From assembly GCA_037042915.1 (NCBI GenBank), contig CM073200.1, positions 1,426,001-1,490,000 on the forward strand: DNA of 64,000 bases. Reading direction: 5' to 3'. Positions 11,275 to 21,986 of the stretch are shown here, in pieces. The first letter of the stretch is position 1; each line of letters starts with the position of its first letter. Under the pieces are notes generated by a model that worked only from the letters and a program-made list of their open reading frames with translations, did not search any database and had not been told where the DNA came from. A program made the position numbers and the translations under genes. The DNA comes from Auricularia sp. M13 (taxonomy: Eukaryota > Basidiomycota > Agaricomycetes > Auriculariales > Auriculariaceae).

Positions 11275-14200
11275 CCCCCACTCGCCCGAAGACGAAGGCC
11301 CATAGCGCGGCAGAACTTGCGGTGTTTGTCCTCGCTGAGAGGTTTTGTGAAAATGTCGGCGACCTGATCGTGCGTGGAGACGTAGCGGACAGTGGCGTGG
11401 CCCTTGAGAACGAGGTCGTCGCGAATGAAGTGGTACTTGCGCGCGATATGCTTCGTGCGCGCGCGGAACTGCGGATCCTTGCTGAGGATGATAGCAGCCT
11501 CGTTGTCGCAGTTGAGCTCTGTAGGACGGCGCTGCGGATGCCCGAGCTCAGCGAAGAACGAGCGAAGCCACAGCAGATGCTGTCCGGCGTTCGTGAGACC
11601 AACATATTCTGACTCGGTCGTGGAGAGCGCCACCATCGTTTGCCGTTTGCTTGACCAAGAAATGGCGCCGGCGTTGGTGATGAATACATAGCCAGAAGTC
11701 GAACGCGAGTTGTCGGGGTCGCCAGACCAGTCAGCGTCTGAGAATCCGTGGAAGTCCATGTCACAGTTGACGTCGGAGCCGTCGAAGTGCAGAGCCATCG
11801 TGGACGTACCGCGTAGATAGCGCAAGACGCGTTTGGCAGCTTCCCAGTGGCAGCGCTTTGGGTTTGCAGCATATCGACCAAGTACCCCCACTGCATAGGC
11901 AATGTCTGGGCGGGTACCGAGCATGGCGTACATAAGCGATCCTACGACCTGAGGATAGGAGACGACGCAGCGCGGGCTGATCTCGTAGCGCGAGAGCGTG
12001 GTGTCGTCACGCGAGTCGGTCGTGCTGAGATGCGAGCTGTGGTGCATAGGCGTGGCAAAGGGGTGCGAGTCCTGCATGCCAAAGCGTTTTAGCACCGTCT
12101 CAACGTACTGCTCTTGGTCCAGTGCGATGGTACGAGCTGCACGGTCGCGCGTGATACGAATGCCGAGAACGCAAGAGGCTGGTCCGAGATCGCGCATTTT
12201 GTAGAGCTTGCTGAGTCGCGCCTTCACAGAGTCCATGAATGGTCGATCTGAGGCAGCAAGAAGCAGATCGTCGACGTAGACAACGAGGAAGCAGAGTTTG
12301 CCGTTTTCGCGCAGAACGTAAAGGCAGGTTTCCGCATTGAGACTAACGAAGCCGAGCCCAGTGAGCGCCTTGTCGAAAGTCTTGTTCCAGGTGCGACCGG
12401 CCTGCTTCAAGCCGTAGAGAGAGCGCTTGAGACGCCAGCACTTGCCGGCTGGAATGTCAACGCCGTCGGGCGGGAGGAGATACAGTTCCTCGTCGAGCTG
12501 TCCGTTGAGGAACGCGGTTGAGACGTCCATCTGGTCCAGTTCGAGGTTGTATTTAGCAGCAAGCGCGGCAATGAGACGTACAGAGTCGAGGTTCGCTACC
12601 GGAGCGAATGTTTCCTCGTAGTCGACGCCGGCCTTTTGCACGAAGCCGCGCGCGACGATGCGTCCCTTGTAGCGTTCGACGTTGCCGTTTGCGTCGTACT
12701 TGATGCGAAATACAATCTTGCTTGTAATCGGTTTCACGCCTTCCGGGATGTCGACCAGTTCGTAGACGTCGTTCTCTTGCAAAGACCGCAGTTCCTCGTT
12801 GAGTGCCTCTTCCCATTTGGCTGCGTCTGGGCTGGCTCGAGCCTCACGCATGGTGCGAGGGACGGCGTGTGGGAGAGGGCTGTCGTTGGCGATTCCAGCG
12901 AAGAACTCGTCGGTGTCCTCGCGCAGTTCGGACATGATGCTGGCGAGGCCGGCGATGGCGTCGTCATCGAGCTGGTCGACGTTCATGCTCCGCTTGGCTT
13001 TGAGATCGTCCAGATGCGCTCGCCATTCGCGTTGAGTTCGATGGACATCGCGTTCTGGGTCTGCGCGTCTGCGTTCGCGGTCAGGGTAGCGGCGAGCGTC
13101 TGGAGGAGCTGGATCTGCAGCCGGAGGATCTTGCACAGGCGGATCTGGCACCGGGATCGGCGGTGGCGGTGCAGCGGGAGCCGGAACGTCCAAATGCGGA
13201 GGGCGCGCGCGTCGCGGTGGATCATCGTCGTCGTCGACTTCCTCGACCCAAGCACGTTGTGGTGGAGGTGGGGGACGAGCGGCAGCAGGTTGCGGATCTG
13301 CTGGTGTATCGGTGGCAAGCCGTTGGAGCTGTTCCCCCCACTGCTCCGGCGAAAGGCGCTCTTCTGCGGGGGCGACCTTGAATCCCGCCATTTTGTACTC
13401 GTCGAACAGTACGTGGTAACCCGGGATGACTTTTCGCGTGTGCAGGTCGAATAGGCGATAATCCTTGCTGCGATCTGTGTGACCGAGGAGGACGCAGCGG
13501 CGAGCTTTTCGACCCATCTTCCAATCGCGCTGAGGCTTGTCGATCATCTTGAACGCGAGGCATCCGAAAGGGCGAAGGCGCGAGACGTCTGGGCACCGTT
13601 TAAAGAGTACTTCGTAAGGGGAGCGGCCATCAGCAGCCGATGTCGGACGGCGCGCGATGAGGTCGGTGGCGTAACGCATGGCCTCGACCCAGAACGACGG
13701 TGGGAGACCGGATTCAATGAGGACTGTGGTCGCCGTTGTGACGATCGTCTGGTTCATGCGCTCCGCGACACCGTTCTGCTGAGGCGTGTACGGCGACGTG
13801 GTTTCATGCTTGACTCCGTCCGCGGCGAGTTGCGCTTCGAAAGCCTTGGAGGTGAATTCGCCACCGTTGTCGCTGCGCAGGAAAGAGACGAATTCGGGAG
13901 AGAGCTCGAGTTCGCAGAGCTCGTCCTTGAAGTAAGCCTCGACGTCAGCTTTCCACTGACGATACTTGACCAGGGCCTGGCTCTTGCGCTGCAGAAAGAG
14001 CGTCCAGGGATGGCCGGAGTAGTCGTCGGTGAGCGTCATCGAATACAGCTCGCCGTCGGGTCCAGGGTATGTCATCGGACCGCATAAGTCGACGTGAACA
14101 AGCTGCAGTGGTCGAGTCGCGCGCTGACGTCCAGTCGGGAAGGGGAGCTTCTTCATCTTGCCCATAATGCAGTGCTCGCAAAGCGCGGGTTTTCCGGACA

Positions 14201-15818
14201 GCTTGGTGACGCCGTGCACGCGCCCGTCGTTGACCATGCGCTTCAAAGCTTCGAAGTTGAGGTGGCCCATGCGTCTGTGCATGAGGTTGATCTCCACCGT
14301 CTTGCCCTTGCGCGGCTTCTTCGCGTCAGCGGCATGCGCATGCGCTTCAGCAGAGTCTGCCTGAGGTGCGGACAGCGGGGGAGGGCACGCTTCGGTGGGG
14401 AACTCGAGCGCGGTGCCGTTGAGGTGGTATAAGCCACGTCGGCGATCGCCATCAAGTATGCACTTGGTACCCTTGAGGACTTTGCAGCGACCGCGCATGA
14501 AACGCGACTCGAGCCCCTTTGCGTCGAGCGACCCGACCGAGATGAGCGTCAGTTTGAAGCGTGGGACGAAGAGAACACCGGAGATTGTCAATTCGTAGGC
14601 CTGCTTGTTGATGACGGTGCGAAGGACAATTTGCCCCTCGCCGAGGGCCTCAGTGAACGAGTTGTCACCGAAGCGGACGCGTTTGGGGGTTTCGAAGGCC
14701 TTGTACGACGAGGGCTTGAACCAGGACCGGTGCGGGCAAATTGTCGCAGAAGCGCCGGTGTCAAGAATGGTTACTTGCGAGATTTGACCGGTGTTTGCGG
14801 CGTGCGCGACGATCTCACCGCCGTCAAAGTACAGAGAAAGCTTCTTGATTTGAGACGCGGTGAGAGTTACATGTGCTTCGTCGTCGTCGGAGCCTGCGTT
14901 GGTCTCGTCGTCGCTGGCGACGCGATGAGCAACGGCTTTGTCCTTCTTCTTCCCGCCACCCCCACTGCTCCCGGAACCCTTCTTGCTCGACTTGTGCGCA
15001 GCGACCGCATTCTTGAGCTCTTTGCAGTCAGCGGTGTCGTGGAAACAAACGCCGTGGAATGCGCAGTACTTGTCGCCCTTGTTGCGGCTGCCGGACGGCT
15101 TCGCGGACTTCTGGCTCGAAGACGCGTGCACGTTGTTGACCGATGCGTCGGTAGAGACGCGGAGGGCGCGCGAGAGCAATGCGTTTTCGACTTGGGCGAA
15201 AGTGAGCGGGTTGGAATCGGTGACGGGGGCGAGGAGCGGTGTCTGGAAGACGTCCCACTCGGGCGTGTCTGGGAGCGAGAGCAGCAGGATAAGAGCGCCG
15301 ATCTGGTCTTTGAACGGCGAGCCAAGGTCTTGGAGCGTTTGGAGGACGTTGCGGATGCCGTTGACGTGCTCTTGCATCGGCGCACCGTCCTCGTAGCGGA
15401 TGTTGAAGAGCTCCTTGAGCGCGCGGAAGATGCGAATGGCCTTGTTCGTCGTGAGATAGCGTTCCTCGAGCGACTTGAGCAGCGTGCGAGCCGTGTAGCC
15501 GCGGTTGGTGATCGTAGACTGTACGATACTGAGCGCGGAGCCGCCGAGGTGCTGTGCGACGAGGCTAGCGGCCTTCTTCGCCATCGTCTTGTGCTCGCGT
15601 ATTTCAGCGTCACGAGCGAGGACCTGCGCGGCGTTCTTGCCATCAGAATCGAGCTTGATCGCGACGGGCTCGGTCGGTTCTGGGTCGTGAAGAAAGTCGT
15701 CGACACCCAGTCTGAGAGCCTCGATCTCGACCTTCGTACGCCAGAAGGAGTAGGTCTCCATCTCGTTGAGGATGGGAACGCGTGTATTGAGAACGCCCGA
15801 GTCCGTAGTCGACGCCAT
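11262..15818 (-). CDS. copia Gag-Pol polyprotein
   Basis: One long frame of about 1,518 residues from the first ATG (15816-15818), ending just inside the 3' LTR. Parts in order: a Gag region with a Cys/His zinc-knuckle-like motif near residue 250, an aspartic protease (LDTGAS, near 352), an integrase with HHCC zinc site (HRRMGHLN and CEHCIMGK) and DDE core, a reverse transcriptase (YVDDLLLAA, near 1183) and RNase H (DADWSGD, near 1360). Within the family this makes the structural proteins, copies the RNA and integrates the cDNA. Treated as part of the element above; it looks whole. Confidence 0.93.
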   Translation of the reverse strand: MASTTDSGVLNTRVPILNEMETYSFWRTKVEIEALRLGVDDFLHDPEPTEPVAIKLDSDGKNAAQVLARDAEIREHKTMAKKAASLVAQHLGGSALSIVQSTITNRGYTARTLLKSLEERYLTTNKAIRIFRALKELFNIRYEDGAPMQEHVNGIRNVLQTLQDLGSPFKDQIGALILLLSLPDTPEWDVFQTPLLAPVTDSNPLTFAQVENALLSRALRVSTDASVNNVHASSSQKSAKPSGSRNKGDKYCAFHGVCFHDTADCKELKNAVAAHKSSKKGSGSSGGGGKKKDKAVAHRVASDDETNAGSDDDEAHVTLTASQIKKLSLYFDGGEIVAHAANTGQISQVTILDTGASATICPHRSWFKPSSYKAFETPKRVRFGDNSFTEALGEGQIVLRTVINKQAYELTISGVLFVPRFKLTLISVGSLDAKGLESRFMRGRCKVLKGTKCILDGDRRRGLYHLNGTALEFPTEACPPPLSAPQADSAEAHAHAADAKKPRKGKTVEINLMHRRMGHLNFEALKRMVNDGRVHGVTKLSGKPALCEHCIMGKMKKLPFPTGRQRATRPLQLVHVDLCGPMTYPGPDGELYSMTLTDDYSGHPWTLFLQRKSQALVKYRQWKADVEAYFKDELCELELSPEFVSFLRSDNGGEFTSKAFEAQLAADGVKHETTSPYTPQQNGVAERMNQTIVTTATTVLIESGLPPSFWVEAMRYATDLIARRPTSAADGRSPYEVLFKRCPDVSRLRPFGCLAFKMIDKPQRDWKMGRKARRCVLLGHTDRSKDYRLFDLHTRKVIPGYHVLFDEYKMAGFKVAPAEERLSPEQWGEQLQRLATDTPADPQPAAARPPPPPQRAWVEEVDDDDDPPRRARPPHLDVPAPAAPPPPIPVPDPPVQDPPAADPAPPDARRYPDRERRRADPERDVHRTQREWRAHLDDLKAKRSMNVDQLDDDAIAGLASIMSELREDTDEFFAGIANDSPLPHAVPRTMREARASPDAAKWEEALNEELRSLQENDVYELVDIPEGVKPITSKIVFRIKYDANGNVERYKGRIVARGFVQKAGVDYEETFAPVANLDSVRLIAALAAKYNLELDQMDVSTAFLNGQLDEELYLLPPDGVDIPAGKCWRLKRSLYGLKQAGRTWNKTFDKALTGLGFVSLNAETCLYVLRENGKLCFLVVYVDDLLLAASDRPFMDSVKARLSKLYKMRDLGPASCVLGIRITRDRAARTIALDQEQYVETVLKRFGMQDSHPFATPMHHSSHLSTTDSRDDTTLSRYEISPRCVVSYPQVVGSLMYAMLGTRPDIAYAVGVLGRYAANPKRCHWEAAKRVLRYLRGTSTMALHFDGSDVNCDMDFHGFSDADWSGDPDNSRSTSGYVFITNAGAISWSSKRQTMVALSTTESEYVGLTNAGQHLLWLRSFFAELGHPQRRPTELNCDNEAAIILSKDPQFRARTKHIARKYHFIRDDLVLKGHATVRYVSTHDQVADIFTKPLSEDKHRKFCRAMGLRLRASGGVTT

Positions 15819-15913
15819 GGCAGTCAAAGGCGATGGAGTCTGGGACAAAGGATGGCGGAGTTCGAAAACGCGTTTGAATGCAAGCACGAGCGGGGTGTCA
15901 GTGCCGACTGACG

Positions 15914-15925
15914 GGGCTCATAACC
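15914..15925 (-). other. copia primer-binding site (initiator tRNA-Met anticodon arm)
   Basis: The plus strand reads GGGCTCATAACC directly against the 5' LTR. This equals the anticodon-loop region of eukaryotic initiator tRNA-Met (CAT anticodon), so the element RNA would pair with it. Internal (half-tRNA) priming is known for Drosophila copia and yeast Ty5. Confidence 0.75.
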
Positions 15926-16235
15926 TGAGAAAGGTCACGAGTGCGGCTGAGGAATGCGCGGATAGCGCAGGAGACTCAGTCGCGTGTGCAGGAGACAAAT
16001 GCGAACTGTGTATATACCTGAGGAATGCGCGGATAGCGCAGGAGACTAATATACAGTGAGCATGCAGAGAAAGACATGAGAGAATCGAGTGGGTCTCACC
16101 TCAGTCGCGTGTGCAGGAGACAAATGCGAACTGAGGTGGCTACATGCGAGGCACGGGCATAAGTAGTCGAGGGCGGACAATAGAAAGATGAGACGAGAGT
16201 GGCACAGAGTGCCACTCGATGGTCACGTCGTGACA
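15926..16235 (-). repeat. copia LTR (5' LTR of the minus-strand element)
   Basis: 310 bp, identical as read to 10965-11274. Followed by the CGACC target duplication at 16236-16240. Confidence 0.95.
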
Positions 16236-16711
16236 CGACCTGATTAACCAGATTGTGGGCATAGTCTCCGGGATGACGTCCTCGCTCAAGGGCATCGCGC
16301 CCATCCCTCTCGGCTCCGCGGCCTCGTCCGCGTCGGAGGACGCTATCGCGCAGGCTGCTGGCGACATGATTAACGTACGTTTCCCTCATGTTTTTGTCAA
16401 TGATGATTCCGGTTCTGAACGCCTTTTTGGAACTAGGACATCGGCAAGGCTATCAGCCTGTTCCCCTCGTCCCTTCTCACGCTCCTGGCATTCATCAACC
16501 TCGATATCAACCTCACGGTCTTCCTCACGCAACTCAATGTCGTTATTTCCGGTATTCTCGTCATCATCGGTCCCATGTGAGTACAGATGTTCGTTTCTTC
16601 GAATGCAATGTCCGCATTGACTGACTTTGCTACAGCGTCGCCGTCCTCACGACTCTTCCCGGCGGCGGAGCTGGGCTGAGCAACGTCCTCGGTCTCCTGG
16701 GGCTCCTGTAA

Positions 16712-18595
16712 ATACGTCTCAGAAACGATTTTTGTACATACCTTTCAAGCTTTTTCATGGTATTGTTTCTATTCGTTCGTGATGCACGTTCTCCTATGCT
16801 CAGCACATGTGCCGGGGTGAGCAGCCGGCGGCAGAAGAACCAGTTCGTACCGTGCCCGGAAGGCGCAATCATGCACATGGCATACTCGTCGCGGAATGAA
16901 GATTGAACCGTATTGTTTGAGCTCTTCAGGGGAAGCATCTGCCAACTGCAAGGTCGGTTAGTAGACGAGCTGCAGATTCCGCCGGGACATGATCTGGCTG
17001 TTATGGTTCCTTTTCGCACGAGTGTCGCGTGATGAATAAACATTATGCTGCCGAAAAAAGCTGGGCGCCTTGCTCTAAATGTTTCAGCCATGAGACAATA
17101 CTGGGCTGGCCTCAAAGGGTTGCGCCGTCGGCATCGACGCTGCCACGTGTTTACATCACAGGGCTCAATGAGGACGTTGAAACTCGAAGCCGTGCATATT
17201 CCTGCTTTTTCCAGACGACCCCCCGCCCCATATGCTGCAGTTGAAATGTGAACGAAGGCAGTCTGCACCACCAAGGGGAGGTCTGGCCGCCGGATCTGCA
17301 CTTCAAGTTCCGGTTCGGGCTTTGAAATCGCGTCGTTTCTTGCTCCGGACCATCAACGCGTCAATTCGTCCGCTTCTAGAATGGCTTTCCATGCGCCCTG
17401 ACGCTGGTGTTCCTCCGGCGTGCTGCGTGTTTTTTTTTCATTCCATCATGCGCGCCTCGAACTGGGTCTGCTAAAGCACATTCTCGATGTCGTTTTGACT
17501 GTGAACATATCATACTTGGCCAAGTTCTGTCTCTTCCAGCGGGGCTGGCTTTCTCTCTTTCTAGGCTGCCTTTCTGGTTTCGAATTTTACGAGTAGCAAG
17601 CGATACGTAGCGGCTTTCGCGTGCTGCACTGTCCCTGGCATCCAGAATCCTTCTCGCGCGTCTTCTCACAGACCACAGCTCGTCATCCCAGCACGATTAC
17701 CGAAGCCGCCTACGTCAACCAAATCGCCCGGTCGCGACCTCATACCCTGATTTCTTCTCAACAGAGGCTTCAGTTTCACGTAGGGTGCCCGGCGCATCTG
17801 CTCTTCTGCGCGCTCCGGTTCTTCAACCTCCCGCCAATCACGGCAGCCTCAGAACAGCGATCACGCGTCAGACTGACCACTAACGTGACGGTGCCTGCCA
17901 TCCTGAGGCATTGCACGCGTCGAGGCAATGGCTGGCTCGCAGGGTCGTCATTTCTCGTGGACGTCTGCCAGGTCGGCAGTGTGCTCGCAGGACGGTCCGC
18001 GCAGTTCTTGGCATCGGTCAACGTATGGCGGGGGAACGCTGAACCGAGGAATTGTCTGCTCCGAGGCGCCCATGCTATTCTCGCGAGTACGCTCTGCTGC
18101 CGCTGGCAATTGACTGCGATCTGTTTGTGCGCCCGCATTGCAGCCACGGGCATGCCAGGGCGTAATGACGACACTATCCGGACTAACGCCACTTGCAGTA
18201 CTGAGCCCGACAAATCAGACAGACTATCCCAGCGCCACTCGAGATCATCTGCGAATCCTTCGGCGCGCATTTGGATATTTCGCGTCTCACGCTCGGCGCT
18301 GCATTCTATACTCCGTTGGCAACTATCTTTAGAGAGCATTACGCTCGTAGACCCTCTTCCGCCTCTTCCGCACGTATGCATCATCGTACGAGACCGCTCT
18401 ATGAGCGTAGCTTCTGTTTATGCTGAACTTGCCCGCAGGTCCATACGTCACCGGTTCTCTCGTTCGTCCGACCGGTGGATGACCTCTCTGACCAGCAAGC
18501 ATCACGAAGCATGGCGTGCCACGCCTGCAAGTATTCCCTGACGCCGTTCCCGCATTCCGGACACAGCACAGACGGGATGTTGTCCATCCTCTGGG
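16712..18595. other. 1.9 kb between the two secreted-protein genes, no gene supported
   Basis: A long plus frame (about 17621-18541) and an opposite minus frame exist, but both have low-information, Arg/Ser/Cys-rich sequence typical of chance frames in GC-rich DNA. No repeat seen. Confidence 0.45.
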
Positions 18596-18603
18596 TATAT
18601 AAG
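18596..18603 (+). promoter_or_regulatory. TATA box of secreted protein gene B
   Basis: TATATAAG about 70 bp before the ATG at 18666. Confidence 0.6.
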
Positions 18604-18665
18604 GACGACTGGCAGCGTCCCCAGTTTCTCTGTCGCAGTACGAGCAACAGCACACAGACACGACA

Positions 18666-19473
18666 ATGCAGATGCGCACTGGACTCCTCAGCCTCGTCTT
18701 CACGCTCTCCTTCGTGCTGTTTGCCGTCGCTGCGCCCTCGCCGGTGAAGGAAGAGCGGCAGACGACCGACCTGCTCGAGAAGCGCCAGCTCGGCCAGCTC
18801 GGCGACATCCTCTCCCTCCTCGGCGGGCTCTCCAGCACCCTTGGCCCGCTGCTCAGCCTCCTCGGTATGCTTTTTATATCTTCGTGCTGTACGAACCCAT
18901 GAGTGTTGATCTGATTTGCTCTACTATCCAGGTGGACTTACTGGCGGACTCGGCGGTGGCAGCACCAGCGGCGGCAGCACGAGCCCCGTCGCCATCATCA
19001 CCGAGATCACGCAGCTCATCGGAAGCCTCACCGGCTCGCTCAAGGGCATCGTCCCGCTCGCCGCGGGCGCTGCCCCGGCCAGCGGACAGCAGCAGGTCGC
19101 GCAGGCTGCGGGCGACATCGTCAACGTGCGTGCCATTTCCCACACGCGCTGTCACTTCCCTCCCGCGCATATCTGACAGGGATGTGTTATAGTCCATCGG
19201 CAAGGCGATCTCGACGCTGCCGACGTCGCTCCTCACCCTGCTCGCCGTCGTGAACCTCGACATCAACGTCACGCTCTTCCTCACCCAGCTCAACGTCGTC
19301 ATCTCCGGCATCCTCGTCATCATCGCTCCCATGTACGTCCCCTCTTCCCATCCATTCGCAAAGAAAAAAAAAAAAACTGACTGCGGCCACCACTCAGCGT
19401 GTCGATCCTGACGACTCTGCCCGGCGGCGGGGCGGGGCTGAGCAACGTCCTCGGCCTCCTCGGCCTTCTCTAA
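18666..19473 (+). CDS. small secreted hydrophobic protein B with Kex2 site
   Basis: Four exons: 18666-18864, 18932-19125, 19193-19332, 19398-19473, coding 202 residues. Signal peptide (SLVFTLSFVLFAVAAPSP), a pro-region ending in a Lys-Arg Kex2-type site (LLEKRQLGQL), a Gly/Ser-rich linker (GGLGGGSTSGGSTS), then a conserved segment shared with gene A: SLKGIVPL, QAAGDIVN, SIGKAISTLPTSLLTLLA, the sequon DINVT, a long hydrophobic run, and the end PGGGAGLSNVLGLLGLL. The mature chain would start Gln-Leu. It is probably exported and membrane-active or surface-associated, but I know no named family and assign no function. Intron positions and phases match gene A exactly, so the two are tandem duplicates about 2 kb apart before the copia insertion. 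Confidence 0.85.
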
Positions 19474-20199
19474 ACGCCCCACTACATCTCTCCTTTCTTC
19501 CGCTTCTTCCGGTCTGTTTTCTCTCTCTCTCTTGTCTTCTGTTCTGGGATTTCGCGCCACTGTGTGGGCCTTTTACGAATGTTGAATGTTGAATCGTGTC
19601 AGATACATAAGAGCGGTTATGTGCAATCCAGTTCATGATCGCGCCCCGTACACTGTTAAGTAACTTACAAGCTTCCGTCCTGACGGCTGGGCTGGAATGC
19701 TGGCGCGAGAATAAGAATCGTCTACTGGACGTCGCTGAAGCACCGTTGTGGGAAAACGATGGCATTGCGCGCCGCTTTTCTTGCTGTTCCTTGTTCCTGT
19801 GAGTCGTCGCGTGAGAGAAAATAAGAAAGCTGCCGCGCCGCGTTTTGGTCAGCATAATCTAAGCTCAATCTCATAGCATCTCTTGAGTCTGCGAACAAAC
19901 CTCCGTGAGGATAGGGGAGAATAGAGTAAATATGCCTACGAGGGTCTAAGCACCGTAACATTTAGAAAACGCCACATCATAAACGCGATGAAGCGAACCA
20001 GATCAAATATGCAGGCATCTGAGATTCGGAAGAAGCAATTTTCTCTGCGTCGATGGAATAGTTCCCGGCGTCACCGGAATCAGGCGCGACGAACCCCTCG
20101 AGCCTCCTCTTCCAGCAGATCGACATGTGTAAGTATCAGCACGCTGCGACTGGAAGAACTTGAACCTGAACGTAAACCGCAGGCGCTGACGGAGGAGAC
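19474..20199. other. intergenic, nothing recognised
   Basis: 3' flank of gene B. No gene, RNA or repeat recognised. Confidence 0.45.
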
Positions 20200-20750
20200 A
20201 CTGGCTTCAGAACAACGCTAACTTTGCACTGAGAAGTAGGACGCCGAGCACGGAGCCGAAAATGCGCGTGTGCTCTGCTTGAGGAATATGACGGGTAAGT
20301 GGACTCGTTGTCGCTGACGGCTGCTGCACTGCAAGTGGTGTTGCTTGCGGGAATTGCCGCAGTGGACAGTGGCGCGTCAGGCTCGTCCTTCCTGCGCACG
20401 TGAGAGGACCGTGTGAGATGAGAGACTCATGAAGAACGTGTGAATAATAATCAAAGGGACTGAGACTCACGTTTACATATATCACCAGCGACCCGCTCTC
20501 GCCGTCTGCCCAGCTCATCACAAGGATTCACAAGCACCGTATGCCGGCCTTCGCCTGGCAGCTCGCTCTTGAACACCAGCTGGTCGTATAAAAAGCTGTT
20601 GGCACCGGCGTTTTGGGGGGCTGGGGGGCATGAAAGAACCGCCGCTGCCGTCCAGGTAGAATGCGACATGACGCGGTAAAGATCGTCGATCGACGACCTG
20701 ATTCGTGAGAACGCAGTAGCGAAGGAAGTTGGGCACAGCACGTAAAATTT
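20200..20750 (-). pseudogene. membrane-protein family, decayed copy (copy 1)
   Basis: Minus-strand relic of the family whose good copies are at 40475, 47682 and 61587. Family motifs appear in order but in different frames: YCVLTNQVV and VAFYLDGSGGSF, then FLYDQLVFKSELP with HTVLVN, then SWADGESGSLVI. A spliceable boundary leads to a Ser/Thr-rich stalk (RKDEPDAPLSTAAIPASNTT) and a possible membrane segment (FGSVLGVLLL). The signal peptide and the first half of the ectodomain are not found, and at least two frame changes separate the motifs, so the copy cannot make the family protein. Confidence 0.7.
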
Positions 20751-21042
20751 GGCTCTTCAATCTTCCAGTGAATCACTGAACAGGGCTGGTTTCAAACGGT
20801 CTAGCATTTGCAGCCTCCCCAGGGGCCCAGCTCGTTACTTGCTGTCGCCCCTCTTGATCTGTGGCGCCCATGCGTTTCCCCGGTTTATATCCCCACATGG
20901 ACGAAACAGCCTGCATATTGTGCTTCTAAGAGACACAGCTTTGGAAGAAAAAAATCTGGAAATTTAAAGTTTTTATGCATTGGCTCCGGGATTTTCAAGA
21001 GTCATTTGTGCCACGGGAAAGGACATATTGCGGACTGTGCAT

Positions 21043-21076
21043 AGGTAGGTAGGTAGGTAGGTAGGTAGGTAGGTAG
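21043..21076. repeat. (AGGT)n microsatellite
   Basis: About eight and a half tandem AGGT units. A shorter run of the same unit on the other strand (CCTA) lies at 45939-45955. Confidence 0.9.
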
Positions 21077-21162
21077 CTTCGTTCAAAATAAACCGAGATC
21101 TCTGACTCAGCAGTTTGCAGTCATACGACGGTCACACTTACTCTACGGATTGTATGCAGGTA

Positions 21163-21540
21163 TCAAGCGGGTTCTCTCTGAGTCGAGTTAGTCTTAACAG
21201 GCTCGAGGTGGTATGGTAAATGCGCACTCTGGGCTGCTAGTAACATAAGTTGATGGATCACAGTAACCGAATCAGAGCATACGAGCCCTTGCGAGCTCGG
21301 TTGTGTAGGTGGAGCAAATATATTGCGAATAAGAAACGTCATGTGCCCCAGATCTGGAGCGCTGGAGAGCACTTGGAACACGTCTGCTGGAGCAAGCGAG
21401 GACGGACAGGGCAAGATCGGCCTGATGACGTGCACCACGATATCCCATCGCAGCTGGACATGAAGGTCTGGACCAGAGGTAGCAATGCATTCGAGGTCGC
21501 GCTGATCGTGCGACCTAGCGACTTGCACGGATCGCCGGGG
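21163..21540 (-). pseudogene. host gene fragment, possibly F-box/LRR-like
   Basis: A minus-strand frame with protein-like segments, including LHVQLRWDIVV, LAPADVFQVLSSAPDLGHMT and SVTVIHQLMLLAAQSAHLPY. The alternation of strand-like hydrophobic stretches and SSAPDL resembles the scored repeats of mushroom F-box proteins. No start, F-box or complete domain is seen. Weak call. Confidence 0.3.
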
Positions 21541-21986
21541 GCGAGGGTGACGCGGCCCCACTTTTGAATCTCCGATTAAATCCCAGAGCGCCCTCCGGAT
21601 CGGGCCCCTACATGCCAGCGCCGCCAGCCAACTGAGCGCGAGCGCCCGTCCAGCCACCTGCCGTCGACGTCGACAGGTCTTCTATGAGCCGAGCAGGAGC
21701 GGCTCAGGAGCATGCCTCCTGCAGGCCGCTGTCTGGCGGGCACAAGCCCAATACGTGTCGACGCGCGTTCAGGACACGCAGGCGCACTCGCCAATCAGCA
21801 AGAGGTTCGCCAGGTCGACTGGGCCAGCCCCAGACTGCGTGCCCCGTACGTCCAATCGTACGTACTTCACCTTGCCCTCTCTTCTTCACCTCACTCCGCA
21901 TCGGCCAGGCTGCCCTACGCGCACCACGAAATTCCCCAGTACCACCTGGGAACACCACGAGCACCGCCTACAACTCGACATACAGG

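Larger units (their letters stand above)
10965..16235 (-). mobile_element. Ty1/copia LTR retrotransposon, looks whole and young
   Basis: A 5,271-bp element in minus orientation with 310-bp LTRs, a 5-bp target duplication, a primer-binding site, a purine-rich tract inside the 3' LTR and one long Gag-Pol frame. The two LTRs read identical by eye, which points to a very recent insertion. It sits in exon 2 of a host secreted-protein gene. Order protease, integrase, reverse transcriptase, RNase H is diagnostic of Ty1/copia (Pseudoviridae-like) rather than gypsy. Confidence 0.95.
10683..16711 (+). pseudogene. small secreted hydrophobic protein A, split by a copia element
   Basis: Host gene of the same family as the intact copy at 18666. 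Exons: 10683-10872, then exon 2 in two pieces (10929-10964 and 16241-16374), 16437-16576 and 16636-16711. The N-terminus is a signal peptide (MQIRVFSLVFSLSLVFFALA), then a short pro-region with a Kex2-type Lys-Arg site (VSKRQL). The C-terminal half is strongly hydrophobic with an N-glycosylation sequon (DINLT) and ends GGGAGLSNVLGLLGLL. Exon 2 is interrupted at CGACC by a 5.3-kb Ty1/copia element, so the gene is inactive here. Everything outside the insertion is open and splices cleanly, so the loss looks recent. Function unknown. Confidence 0.85.

Noticed and set aside
14631-15911. Long plus-strand frame opposite the copia Gag region
   Set aside because: Shadow of the real minus-strand frame, with low-information residue make-up.
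17621-18541. 306-codon plus frame between secreted-protein genes A and B
   Set aside because: Cys/Arg/Ser-rich with no domain, signal or splice pattern; the opposite strand is equally open.
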